Shown piece by piece: positions 10,101-20,584 of a stretch of DNA of 64,000 nucleotides (position 1 is the first letter of the stretch; each line of letters opens with the position of its first letter). The position numbers and the translations under genes are program-made. The stretch comes from Hydractinia symbiolongicarpus (Eukaryota; Cnidaria; Hydrozoa; Anthoathecata; Hydractiniidae). The stretch covers positions 23,188,001 through 23,252,000 of the forward strand of contig NC_079884.1 of NCBI RefSeq assembly GCF_029227915.1, in the 5' to 3' direction. The notes beneath the pieces were generated by a model. The model did not search any database and was not told the DNA's origin. It saw nothing but the letters and a program-made list of their open reading frames with translations.

Positions 10101-11827
10101 AATTTTTATTAAAAGTTGAAGAGATTTTAAGGAGGCCTCCTCACACTTCCGCGTATACTGGAGACTTTGACATAAAATGTTGAATTAAAGAAAAAAATTC
10201 CTTGCAGAGATAAGAGTTTCGATCCTTAAAATTCCACTTAAAAACCATAGATCATCTTGAGGGGAATTGTTTTATGGAAGACATCTTAATTACCTGACTA
10301 CAGAATATGGTGTGTGTAGTTTGGTCTGGTCATACATGAAGTTTCCACTGCATTCTTGTTTTTCCCACCTTTCCTTGACATAAGACGCAACTGTAACAGC
10401 TTTCGACTCGACAGGCCAATTTAACGATAAACCATCCAGTCCACGACAAGCTCCACAATTGGCAGTATTATTATCTGTGCAGCAGTAGGAAAGGTTATAA
10501 CTGTTTTTATTTGGAGGAGTAGTAACTAGTATTCTAATATTTCCTTTGGGTGAAAAATCGAACTACAAAAAGAAAAAAAGGAAATCATTCTTTTTATCCT
10601 GCACATTATTACAATAGCTGATGTTGACACTTGCCTAAAAAGAGTTGGTTATCTAATAATCAGCCAAAAATATTTTCTAAAAGTTTTCTGTCAATTCTTT
10701 CATCAATGATATAAAGCTCTACTAAACTCTACTTTCTATGTTTAGCCCGAATACCAATGCAATTTGCATGTGAATTAACTTCTTCGTCCTTAAACACGTT
10801 TTTGTGTACCTTTAATGTTAAACAAATGACAATTTCATTTCTAAACCCCTCCTCCTATGAAAACACAGTGATTGCATATAGAAAAACATCGAAGATTAAA
10901 AAGCTTTTATTTTAATACTTACATTAAAGACCAACCTAAATTTGTAACTTTATTGTTAAAATTGGAGTTTTCTATTCAACACAATGTGATTCCTATCAGA
11001 ACGCACAAGCTTCGTCTAACTTTGTTATAGACATTGTTCTATTTCAGTGTATTCACAAAATAACTAAAATTTCTGTAATCAACGCTTCACTTAGTATGCC
11101 ACAATGCTACACGATCTACGTTTATTGAAAAAACTTTTTCATGATTTTTGCCCTGTTTCGTGACATTCTTCTTGCAAAACCTTAAAGAACTTACCACACG
11201 GGTAAGTTTACTCAGTACAAACTTTCTAAATCGTGGATTAGCAAAATGTAACCGCTAAAATATTTTAAAATCTTAGAATCGCCAAACTTTTAATGCAATT
11301 TTGCAAGCACATGCATCCTTAAAAACAGTCTCTGAAAATAACTATTTTCTACTACAAAATAGGACACTTTATCTGCGAACACAGTAAAAAAGAATGTTGT
11401 GTTGTTTATATAAGACCATTGGGTAAAAATGAAAAAAGATCCATCCTCAATTGTCAAAGGGCATCAACATATATTATACATCCTTAAATAATATCTGTGT
11501 AGAGATTACAAAATTTAGATTTATAATTCAAAATATATATAGAAATTTAGCAACTTTTTATTATTATTATTTTTTTTTGAACTCATTGTGGAAGTTGTCA
11601 TGCCGCCCAGGAAACTCTACCCAAAAAAACAAGTATGAATCGACTTGAAAATCAAATTGCAGCTATTATATATACAATAAAAAACATACCTGCAGATAGG
11701 CCTTGTTGACAAATATTTGCACAACTGTATACAACAAAATGAGGCCAGCAAGACAGTAATATGCTACACCAAGTCTTTTATCCTTAATTATTATGTATTT
11801 GTATGTCACATAATGAAACAGTGACAT
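4157..11827 (-). CDS. divergent P2X-family ATP-gated channel
   Basis: Six minus-strand exons: 11827-11690, 10562-10294, 9551-9408, 8942-8754, 8318-8161 and 4359-4157. They join in frame through canonical sites to 366 aa, a little shorter than typical animal P2X subunits (about 390 or more). Seen: a short cytoplasmic start, then KDKRLG and a first membrane helix at about 20-40; an ectodomain with clustered cysteines (CC, NCGAC, ECSG); a TRLEF..RGKIG segment resembling the pre-TM2 R..F..GKF region; a second helix at about 304-332 with Asp 326 in ATVID; and a lysine/glutamate-rich tail. Known of the family: trimeric cation channels opened by extracellular ATP. I could not recognise the usual ATP-binding lysine motif or the full ten-cysteine pattern, so ligand and gating are uncertain. 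The last intron holds a Harbinger transposon. A CTAG acceptor just upstream of the ATG suggests a further 5' UTR exon. Confidence 0.8.
4830..4881. repeat. 52-bp perfect palindrome in the Harbinger left subterminal region
   Basis: The two arms are exact reverse complements centred on ACCGGT between 4855 and 4856. They contain TTGATCTAAT, which recurs nearby at about 4758 and resembles the GATCAATTTTC end of the terminal repeat. It may be a binding array for the transposase or its partner, or an internal fold-back. Confidence 0.9.
5014..6165 (+). CDS. Harbinger MADF/AT-hook accessory protein
   Basis: Exon 1 is 5014-5081 (donor AAG|GTACTT) and exon 2 is 5250-6165 (acceptor GAGAG). Joined they give 327 aa with phase preserved, from the first ATG. 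Seen: an AT-hook core RGRP at residues 70-73 within a basic stretch; a MADF/trihelix-like domain at about 83-170 with the tryptophans of DWDDDE, ETWSN and SNWKFF; an acidic helix; and a serine-rich C-terminus. Known of the family: PIF/Harbinger elements encode a Myb/MADF-like DNA-binding partner that helps import the transposase and recruit it to the element ends. It is convergent with the transposase, with stop codons about 60 bp apart. No internal stop is seen, so it could be active. Confidence 0.88.
6228..7532 (-). CDS. PIF/Harbinger DDE transposase
   Basis: Exon 1 is 7532-7377 (donor CAG|GTAAGT) and exon 2 is 7298-6228 (acceptor ATTAG). Starting at the ATG of MAEKLGKK gives 408 aa. Seen: the N-terminal RNERGAYN...LRMN signature, then the DDE_Tnp_4 fold with Asp 156 (GAADGKH), Asp 266 (VGDDAFPL) and Glu 303 (SENAFG), the expected catalytic triad. 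Known of the family: cut-and-paste transposition into TWA targets. An alternative ATG at 7599 begins a typical acidic MSDNEEE start, but it is out of frame with the body, so either the chosen start is right or this copy carries a small frameshift. Confidence 0.92.
7930..8098 (+). repeat. about 31-bp tandem repeat, five to six decaying units
   Basis: The phrase TTCAACCTTACGGTAATTAC recurs at roughly 31-bp spacing. Later units change to TTTAACTTTATGG and TTTTAACCTTACGG. The array sits in the P2X intron directly beside the right end of the Harbinger element and about 60 bp from the next coding exon. Confidence 0.85.
9184..9205 (+). repeat. AAC trinucleotide microsatellite
   Basis: A short run of AAC triplets in an intron of the P2X-like gene. 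Confidence 0.85.
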
Positions 11828-11980
11828 GGTTTTGGTTTTTTGAATGGTGGCTAGAATATAAATAAAACATAATTATTTATTTAAAAAGGAATCTAAATAT
11901 GCAAATAATGTTTCACCTTATTATGTAGACCTCTAAAAGTTGTTTTTTAATCTTTTTATTTCATTTTTAAGTTGTTTTTA

Positions 11981-12084
11981 TTTAAAGCTTACCTCACATT
12001 TAATATGAAAACAAGTTGATTTCATTTGGAACACCTTGAAAAGTTATGAAACCAACTTGTTTTTTGTGGGAGGTAAGCTTTAAA
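11981..12084. repeat. 104-bp fold-back MITE
   Basis: TTTAAAGCTTACCTC (11981-11995) is the exact inverse of 12070-12084. A second inverted pair, AACAAGTTG/CAACTTGTT, lies further in. The length and shape suit a miniature inverted-repeat element just upstream of the P2X-like first coding exon. Confidence 0.75.
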
Positions 12085-12950
12085 AATTCTGCCACATGTC
12101 AAATAGGTAACAGCAAATTCTGATATTTTCTTTCTGCAACAACATTGCTGAGGGATATGGATTTAAACTTTATCAATGTCGACATATTATGGAGGTGAGT
12201 TATAAATCTTACACAAATATTTATGCCAAAATGGCACTCATTGTCAAAAAGATCAAAAGTTGTTTTGAAAAATAATTTACTATGGTTTTCTTTTTTACAG
12301 CTTGTTGAATTTGTTGAATTCTTGTGTCTGACCAAAACAACAAAAAATAAGCCTAAATCCTTACAAAGCTTTCAAAGCATAATTCTGTGAATGTTTTACT
12401 ACAAAATTGCTTTTTTGATTTTAAAATGAGATGGCGTAGCAATGTCGTGTTTACAAACAGGATGTACGGCCAAAGAGTTTTAAACCAGGATGGTGTAGTG
12501 GTATCTCATGTACAAACAGGACATAATACAAATTACAAAAAGTTTTTGGTTCGCTGACCTCCTTAACGGTCTGTTCCGTTTGCAGACGGGAGGGCCGAAG
12601 TTTCTCTAATCGGGATGGCATTTGCAACAGAATGGAACCATGCACACATATTAGTGGGTATGAAATATAAAGAAAAAATAAAGTAATCCAATAAAAAAAG
12701 ATTCACTTTAAATTGATAAAAAAATTTCTTAGCAAAATAAAACTTAAAAAAAATTGTGAACATTTGCAAACAATTCTGTAGGTGAAAATATAAACAACAG
12801 ACCACAGTAATCAAAGAAATCCACCAAAAGAAAGAAATATTTGCTTAAAATTAGTGATTTTTTCTAAAGAAAAATTAGAAAAACATAGGTGAAATTTATT
12901 CCAGTTCCTCTTGGATCTTACGCTACCAAAAAAAAATTTAATCTTTATTA
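12085..12950. other. non-coding, with a degenerate tRNA-like repeat
   Basis: Between 12430 and 12610 GATGGCGTAGCAATG and GATGGTGTAGTGGTATCTC occur about 60 bp apart, each followed by ACAAACAGG. GGTTCGCTGACC lies downstream. They resemble Pol III A and B boxes of an old tRNA-derived SINE. The rest shows nothing supportable. Confidence 0.4.
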
Positions 12951-12989
12951 ACTGCTATTTTACCATCCGGAGTCCTGCTTTTTTGTTGG

Positions 12990-13561
12990 AAGAAGTGTTA
13001 CTTGCAGGATAGGTTCTGCTTGGAAAAAGTTCAGAGAGTTACTTCCTTTGTTGACTAGCAGAGTCCTGTCAATTGAGGTAAAAGGTAGGTTGTATAAGGC
13101 CTGTGTAAAAAGTGTTATGTTGTACGGTAGTGAGACATGGGCAGTGAAGCAGGAAGATCTTGACCGTTTAGAAAGGAATGATATGAGAATGGTTAGGTGG
13201 ATGTGTAACGCCAGTCTGATAGACAGATAGAGTTCAGATGAGCTAAGAAGCAGGCTAAGTCTCTGTAGAATTAAAGATGTTATCCAGATAAGAAGATTGA
13301 ACTGGCTGGGGCACTTGGAAAGAATGGAGGAGGATAATTGGGTAAGAAAGTGTAGAGACTTGATAGTTCCTGGGGCAAAGCCCAGAGGCAGACCGAGAAA
13401 GACTTGGCAGGAGGTTATAAAGACAGACTTGATACAGAGGAAGTTGAGTTTAGATCTAACACAGTCTAGATCAGATTGGAAGAGGGTCATTAATATACCC
13501 CGTCCAACCCATGCTAGCATGGAAAACGGACGTTAAGCCGAGAATGATGATGATGATGATG
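12990..13561 (+). mobile_element. RTE-like LINE 3' fragment, inactive
   Basis: This copy is 5'-truncated and keeps the C-terminal part of a non-LTR retrotransposon polymerase (LYGSETWAVKQ, RRLNWLGHLERM and RGRPRKTW are visible). An in-frame TAG follows the DR of NASLIDR near 13228. The 3' end shows CATGGAAAACGGACGTTAAG and a short GATGAT tail, typical of RTE-type LINEs. About 30 bp of similar sequence (CCATTTTACC...CCTGCTTTTTT) flanks both sides. Confidence 0.85.
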
Positions 13562-16129
13562 ACAAAAGTGCAAACATGCCCATTGTTCTTAAAATGAAAT
13601 CAAAACAACAAGCTCGCTACGTCACGCGAAAAGTGTTTTTGAAAAATCTATATATAAGTCTTAAAATATATAAGCCATTTTACCACTTTAGGCTCCTGCT
13701 TTTTTACATACCCTATACACAAGCGCACACATACAAAAATCTACATAATTAGTTATATATTGTAAACATCCTATAGCTAAGTGTTCTTTTATAACTTTAG
13801 TGACAAGTCACTTGAACCTAGTTAAACATATTTACACACGGGCCTGTAGAATGTAAATATAATAAAGTTTTAGCAAACTGGCAAACCTGCGTACTGCAGC
13901 TATACTACAAACCATCCTATTTATTTTTCCTAGTTTTGTGATCACTTTCGTTTTCTATTACGGCAACCTGACTAATTACAGGGGTTAAGATATGCAGGTG
14001 GTAAGCCCTTTATATTGTAGAGTTATAATGTAATGGTTGTTTCCCTGAAAAAAAAACTACACTGTGCAAAAGGGACAGATTTTTAATTTTATCAAGTTAC
14101 TTGACAAGGTTATTGCAACAGGACAAAAATTTATTTAATTTTTTGCCACTCTTACCCGTTACTAGACAAAATATAACATTTTGACGCTCGACACCAAATC
14201 TATAGCGTTTGCCACTTCAACCAAGCGCGTTTCCGCCTGTTTTATGTTTTAGCATCACGTTCGTGGATCAAGCAAAATGGATTTTTGACCATGGAACTGA
14301 TGCAAAATTTCTAGGACAAGACGAGAATAAAACTGACGAAAGTGACAATTTCTTGAAAAATAGCAAATAACTTACACTACTCCTAAATTACGGCTCAGGG
14401 CCACAAGATCCTGGGGACGAGGTTGTAGGTAGTATTAATGCCTGCAACAGAAGAATATGTAAATTCTGGCTGCTTCAATCTTCAGATTTCCTGTTTCGCG
14501 TAGCTTCCAATGTTAAGAGTGCGCCGTGGTATCCTTTTTAAGCACTTGAGACTTTAATTTTAGAGGAAGGAAAAAGATTTAATTTAGCCTTTCTAAGCAT
14601 CAAAGGATTTTATGGTAGAACTTGGAGAAATGCCATGCAGGGGTTAAAACCTGAGTGCCTGGAACCACGTGATTTATGCATTTGGAGGCCGGTACACGCA
14701 GTTGGCAACGTTATAAGGGCCAGGCACCAAGGAAAACGTTGCTATAATGCTGTTTTTTCGCTATCATAAACACTCCTTTTTGTCGTTTTTCTCACAAATC
14801 TGGTTTAAGCCCTAACCTCGTTCCCCCTCGTGCCTAGCGTCTTTGAAATCAAGCAGCAGCCATTGGGACGAGAATACCCAGGTAAAATTCCTGAAATTTG
14901 GCCATTTGTAAAAGTCGTCTTCAAATGTCCCATTGACATTAAATATTTTCTAGTATTTAATTAGTTTAGATTAAATCAGTCCATCCTCTCCCACTTTTTC
15001 TTTTTAATATATATTAAAAAAAGAAAACTGTAAGAAGGCAAAAATCCCTGGGAGCGAGGGTGCTTCATCTTGTACATCGGTGCATTCCTTCTACTGCCAC
15101 AATATTGATTTTTTGCCCCGTGCAGCTTCATTAAACTACTTAGCTCTACCCACCGATGCCATTTTTTGACATTAATAAAATCAGGTTTTTAAATTCCGTA
15201 TTTTAAGCTCAAATGCACATTCCACATAATTTACAAACTACATGTTTTTGCTACAATACACCTTTCCCGAATTTCATAAATAATTATATAATAATTATGA
15301 CGTCATCAAAAATTTTATTATGGTACTGTGCTCTTCAAATAAGGATATTCAGATAGAATATTAAATTATCATCACAAATATGAAGTTTTCAGAGCAGTAC
15401 AATGTTCTAGTTGGATTTTATTTAGATTAAAAAAAATAATCATTTTGAAAACGAGACTATTCTTAGGAAGCTCGGCTATATGAAGGGTTTGACCGTAACT
15501 TTCCAGCTCGTAATTGAGGCACTTAACGAACAAAAATATTTACGAAATAAGGTATTTTGTTTCACTTTTTTGCTTAAGAACTTAGGGATAAGAATCATTT
15601 TTAGAATCGAAGTCTTTAATTGAGCATAATTAGGAAATTCGGGAAAGGTCTGTTGATTTATAAAAATGTCGGTTCTAATTATGTCTGGCATTTTTACCAA
15701 ATACAGCGTTTTATTGAATGAGGCTAATCCTGAATGTGTCTGCTTGCATCACGCATTGTGCAGCCGGAGGTTTATATATGAGATACTAGAGGATAGATGC
15801 AAGCAACCTCGATCACAGGATTTGTTGTTACTCTTTGCATATCAAACGGCGAGTCCTAACAATAAGCAGAGACAAAAAGCCCTGGGGACGAGGTTGAGTT
15901 GTAGGTATAGCTTCACAGAGCAACTGGATGTCATGTCAACCAAAAGTAGAAATGAAAAAAGTGCTGAGAATACTATGTAAACTAAGACAATATAAGTGAA
16001 AAGATAACAATATGAACATAATAAAGTTGACATTACGAGACGTCACAGCCATGAGTCCTAAATATTAACTTAACATTTTATTTTTGTTAAGCTTGATCAA
16101 TTAGTAGAAACTCTCACTATGGACTCAGC
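13562..16129. other. non-coding with scattered MITE ends
   Basis: No gene recognised. Copies of the dispersed motif occur at 14409-14425 (TCCTGGGGACGAGGTTG) and 15880-15896 (exact). A weaker pair, AACCTCGTTCCCC near 14814 and CCCTGGGAGCGAGGGTG near 15045, may bound a roughly 250-bp element. The small reading frames here have no recognisable content. Confidence 0.5.
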
Positions 16130-17060
16130 CATTCCAATATCTGCACCATGTATTTGTTGCATTGTCTATTTGGCTGTCTTCTCTTCACACACCTACCAGA
16201 CAAATCATTTAACACTGTCTCAATATTAAAATCCTCCTTGCCAAACCTCCTCAACAACTTCGTCGTCATATCTCAAAAATTTTTATGTCACTGCGTAACA
16301 AACTCAACCTCGTCCCCAGGGCATTTTATATATTTTCTGACTTCAGGACGGCTATAGAAAGGAGACAACAGGCGTTGGGAACGAGGTTGTAACATACCCA
16401 CCTTTTTCACAAGACATTAAATGCTGGCAATCAAACTCTTCTCCACATGCACATCTCTCAGATTCTTAAATTGCAAGCCATGTTTTACCTTATCCACATC
16501 TGGAATTTGCTTTTTATTATCCACCTTACCTCCAATCGCTACAATTTCAGGCTGCTCCAGCAACCATTTGCGACTCATTAACTACTCCAATGAATGTATT
16601 TAATAAAGAAACAATTCCCAATGCATAAGTATCCTTTGCTGTTGGATTCCATTGTTTAGTTCTTTCTGTCAATCGCATTTTTTCGATCGCATTTTTTCCC
16701 CGCCAACTATGAACAATCAAGTAGGAACGCTCAATTGCAAATAAAATTATGCAAGGTTGGACATATTGTATTGAATATTATGTAACAAAAGTTTTTGATT
16801 TGACTTGAATGGGTTTACAGCATCAACAAGTAACACTGCTTCCGCACCATCTTCTTAAAATATATCGTGCATTCCATGGACAGCTGCTTCTGAACACAAC
16901 TGCAACCTTCCAGCCGATTTAGGTAAATAATTTTTCAGAATCCTTATGACCCTCATAGCCAATCCCAATAGGTATTAGTTCAATTAAGTATCTATCTGCA
17001 TCGTCTATTTTGAAATGATATCTAACACACTGCAGGTTCTACTGGGCAAACTACTTCCTA
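16130..17060 (-). pseudogene. decayed reverse-transcriptase-like ORF
   Basis: Minus-strand translation shows GAEAVLLVDAVNPF around 16805-16852, then LLHNIQY and LFIVGGE. After a frame change NPTAKDTYALGIVSLLN appears near 16620. These match the LVDA.NAFN (motif A) and TQGDP.AM.YALG (motif B) regions of a retroelement reverse transcriptase. Several stops and frameshifts interrupt it, and a small MITE is inserted at 16305-16389. I do not assign a clade. Confidence 0.65.
16305..16389. repeat. 85-bp MITE inserted in the RT pseudogene
   Basis: CAACCTCGTCCCCAGGG (16305-16321) and GTTGGGAACGAGGTTG (16374-16389) are inverted ends of the dispersed family. Its position inside the decayed reverse-transcriptase frame shows that it inserted as a unit. 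Confidence 0.7.
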
Positions 17061-17620
17061 AAGAGACTGATGATTTTTTATCGAATCGACTAAATCAATC
17101 CTTTGCCACTACTTTGAACTATGCTAATCTTGTCCACAGTTTACAGTGTCTTTCTTTCATAAAATAACTTATTTCTTTATTTAAATATTATTATTATTTT
17201 AATACGACGAATAGCCATTCTAAAATATGGAAGTGCCTGAAAGACACTCGTCCAATATAATGCGACTAAATAAAGGATTAGCCCTATATCAACCAACCAT
17301 AATTTCAGCAAATCCACCAGTGAATCCCGGTAACGAGGTTGTCTTACTTGTCATAAAAAACCCTGTGATTAACTGTAAAACAATAACAAGAAGCTTGGCG
17401 TAAGGCTGGCAAACAAAATAGCAATTCTGTTACAAGAAAGTTCTAATTTATAAAGTGAGTATTTAATCATCTTATAAGCCACAAACGCATCATATTTTCT
17501 TCATATCCTTATTTATATACATCTAAAATAATATTAACAAATAGCTGGGCTGGCTATGAACAGAGACATACACTTATCTCTAGCTAGATAGATAGCTAGA
17601 TGTGCATATTTTCCATGGCT
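17061..17620. other. non-coding
   Basis: AT-rich sequence with one motif copy, TCCCGGTAACGAGGTTG at 17325-17341. No gene or RNA seen. Confidence 0.5.
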
Positions 17621-17621
17621 A

Positions 17622-17716
17622 GCCTCACAAATATCAAAGGGTATACCCTGTCTATTATATCCAGGAGGGGCCATGCTTTAGATCAGGAGTCCTAGAGGAT
17701 TTATTGCTCATTTTAA
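17622..17716 (+). repeat. about 95-bp dispersed repeat, copy 1
   Basis: Matches 28471-28567 in order and orientation. The shared blocks include CCTGTCTATTATATC, AGGAGTCCTAGAG and CATTTTAAG/TATTTTAAG. Copy 2 abuts a SINE, so it may be part of a larger composite. Confidence 0.75.
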
Positions 17717-17946
17717 GATATTTAGACTGTACTATATGAGTTGTGACATGATGCGATGTTTTGATTTTGCATGAAGAACAATTGACATGCACATACATAT
17801 GCACAGGCAAGAAATATATACAACAGGCCACAGCAATTGATAATATTAAATTAAAAAAGCAACAATTGGTGAAGTCTGCTGTACGCACAGAACTATAATA
17901 GTGGAGGAATAAGAATTCCAATGCGATTTCAATATTATATTCCTCT

Positions 17947-17947
17947 C

Positions 17948-18020
<73 letters not shown>
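17947..18020 (+). repeat. TCTA/ATCT microsatellite, about 18 copies
   Basis: An uninterrupted tetranucleotide run. The same ATCT unit forms the 3' tail of the SINE at 19820-20021. Confidence 0.95.
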
Positions 18021-18186
18021 AAATAAGCATTATTAGCTGATTTGGCCTATGAGGTTATTTTTTCTTGCCTGTCAAGATGCAAACTTTTTAAACATTCGCA
18101 ACTTATCTATTAGGTTTCTCACTCTGACAGACAATTACCTGCAATATTTACCAGCCTACACAATGTTCCCCTTACATGCCTGGACT

Positions 18187-18243
18187 TTATCCAGCCATTT
18201 GAGGGAAGTGTGAGAGATACAACCACTAAACTATAGCGCCTAA
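18187..18243 (-). repeat. 5' fragment of a tRNA-derived SINE
   Basis: On the minus strand GGCGCTATAGTTTAGTGG is followed by a Pol III A-box-like stretch and CTCTCACACTT, matching the 5' part of the SINEs at 19820 and 28778. The B box and tail are missing. Confidence 0.55.
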
Positions 18244-18249
18244 AAAGAT

Positions 18250-19684
18250 GACAAAACATATATATAAAGCTAGCTAAAAGAGTACATACAGTATATGTAT
18301 ATAGCTAATGCCTTTTTTAAACATGAATAAACATGTTCATTAAAATGTCTCACTAAATTAACCCAGCCGCATAAAAAGCTGTACAAGACGTCTTTTAGAC
18401 ATCTTTCACATTTCTAAAAGACTTTTTTAGCGCTGATTTATGCATCTTTTTAAGCGTCTAAAAAAGGTCTTTTTTAAAGAAGCATTTCAAAAAATAGATG
18501 ACAAATATTTTGCGATAAAAATATTTTGAACTTTTTATATGAAACTCTTATTAACACTTTAAACAATAAATATATTTTACAATTACAGTAAGCAAATGTA
18601 ACCAGAAATAAATAAAGAAAACATTTTTAATAATAAACACTATATATATATATACAATTAAATCATTAGTTTATTTATATGTACAAATTGTAATCATTAA
18701 AATAATCTGTATTATGAATTCTACCTATGCACTTATCCATGCGTAGAGATGTACACTAACTTATACGTCAGTTTTTAAATAAAGAATACTATTTAAAGCA
18801 TAAACTGGAACTCTAATCAAAAAAATCTTAAGCATATTGAGTTTAGGCCATAGGAAAGAGTCATCTTAAAAATTCTGTGAAAATTGCTAGTAGTTAAAAT
18901 TCGTCGTAATGCTTGCAAGGTCAAAATAAACATAATATATATATTTGAAATAATTAAGAAGTCAGTTCAGAAGAAACAAAAAGAAATTAAAAGAAAGGAG
19001 TTAAGTTGAAAGAGTTTTTTCTTTGTTTTATGGAAATTTATACATTTAAGGTACCCCTTATGTCCCCGATCCTCTGATTGGGATAGTTTCACAGCTTGTT
19101 CCCAATTATGCATTGCATTTCTTGCTCATTCGCATCCGTGAAACGCTCGTTGACAGATTCTAGAGAGAAAAAAATAGCTTATTTCCAGATAAATAATGGA
19201 CTTTTATAGAAATGTAGTCAGTAAACGCTCGGGAAATATATAACAATGCTTTAAATTTTGGAATTTTTGAAATCTAAGGCGATAATTTGCACAATATGTA
19301 ATAGCAAAAGGATTCACTAAAAGTTCTCATTATTTTTGTAAATAATTGTAGCACAGTAGAACATTCTTGAAACATTGAAACTTAAATCAACTGTGCCTTT
19401 CTTAATCAATCTCTCTATCCAAAAACGAAAAAGATAAAACACACATAGAAGGGTAAAAACATAATACATCAGCTAATACACTTACTTAATATAATTTTAT
19501 AAATTAATTTGCATTCCAGCAGGACTTTGTCTTTATTGCCTTTTAAATTCGATTGTGCCATGAATGTAGTAGTAAAGATCCTAAAGAAAATTAAAATTAA
19601 ATGTAAGTAGAAATAAACTACTCAGGATTTTTTTTGTTTATAAAAAGAGAGTGTATTTCATAGCTGCTTGCAACCTATTTTTTA
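18250..19684. other. non-coding
   Basis: AT-rich. Around 18380-18480 AAAAGAC/GTCTTTT blocks recur in both orientations, a weak fold-back. No gene recognised. Confidence 0.45.
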
Positions 19685-20335
19685 CCTCAATTGACAAGAC
19701 TCTGGTAGTCAACAAAGGAAGTAACTTTTTGAACTTTTTCTAAGCAGAACTTATCCTGCAAGTAACACTTCTTCTAACACCCCCTTCACTGCCCAACATA
19801 TCACCTAAGTAGCAGAAGTGGCGCCGTAGATTGGTTCATGGCGCCGTAGATTAGTGGTTATAGCTCTCGTACTCTGTGCGGGAGACCGGGGTTCGATTCC
19901 TCTTGACAGTGATTCAACATGGGCGAGTGAATGTTACCATAGCCCCGGGTTAACCCAAGCCATGTGAGGGAAATTGGGAAGATGGCACACTGTGTGGGCC
20001 GTTGGATCTATCTATCTATCTAAGTTCTCAATTATCTCTAACGAACCACTACATCATAAAAGCTGTAAATATTCTTCATTGTCTATAATCTCACCTTTGC
20101 AACATTTGCATACAAACTAAATGTCAGCTCTTTCTCCGAGACCACTGCACTTCTTATGTACCCAATGCTTCCAAGTCTGACAAAAAAGTGAGTTACTACT
20201 AACCCATTTTCCACAAATTCCACAAGGTCACTTTCCAACTGCAAGGTCCCACCGGGCTTTAATGATATTAATCATCACTTTAGACTTTGTTGCATTCACT
20301 CTTAACCCTTTCTTGTATTCACTCATAACCCTTTC
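19685..20335 (-). mobile_element. RTE-like LINE fragment interrupted by a SINE
   Basis: The minus strand matches the plus-strand LINE copy at about 20590-20910. It covers the zinc-finger-like segment (CQTC...H..C...C..C) and the YLGDMLGS region. The match is split at 19820-20021 by a SINE. It has no GATGAT tail, so it is truncated at the 3' end as well. Confidence 0.8.
19820..20021 (+). mobile_element. tRNA-derived SINE
   Basis: Begins GGCGCCGTAGATT, with that 5' block partly repeated. It carries an A-box-like TAGTGGTTATAGCTC near 19852 and a B-box-like GGTTCGATTCC at 19890-19900. A tRNA-unrelated body follows, then an (ATCT)n tail. It lies inside the minus-strand LINE copy, and AAGT is found at both junctions as a short target duplication. 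This is a SINE, not a functional tRNA gene. Confidence 0.85.
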
Positions 20336-20584
20336 TTGTCTAGTCCTTTCTGCCACTTTTCAAAATTTTCATACTATTATATAATAACATAATATAAAGT
20401 TTATTGAGTTGACAGTGTATATAACAGGGGTCAAAAAGAGGCTCTGTCGTTGGTCATGACTGACCAGATTTGGTATATGACTGATCTTTTTTTGTCAACT
20501 TACCCTTGTGCTTGGTCATTATTCTCCTTCCGTTAACTATTTTTATTAGTGATAATAATTTCATTTGTAATGAAATTACAATGA

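Noticed and set aside
19845-19905. tRNA gene
   Set aside because: A and B boxes are present, but no cloverleaf closes, and the unit has a SINE body, an ATCT tail and other copies.
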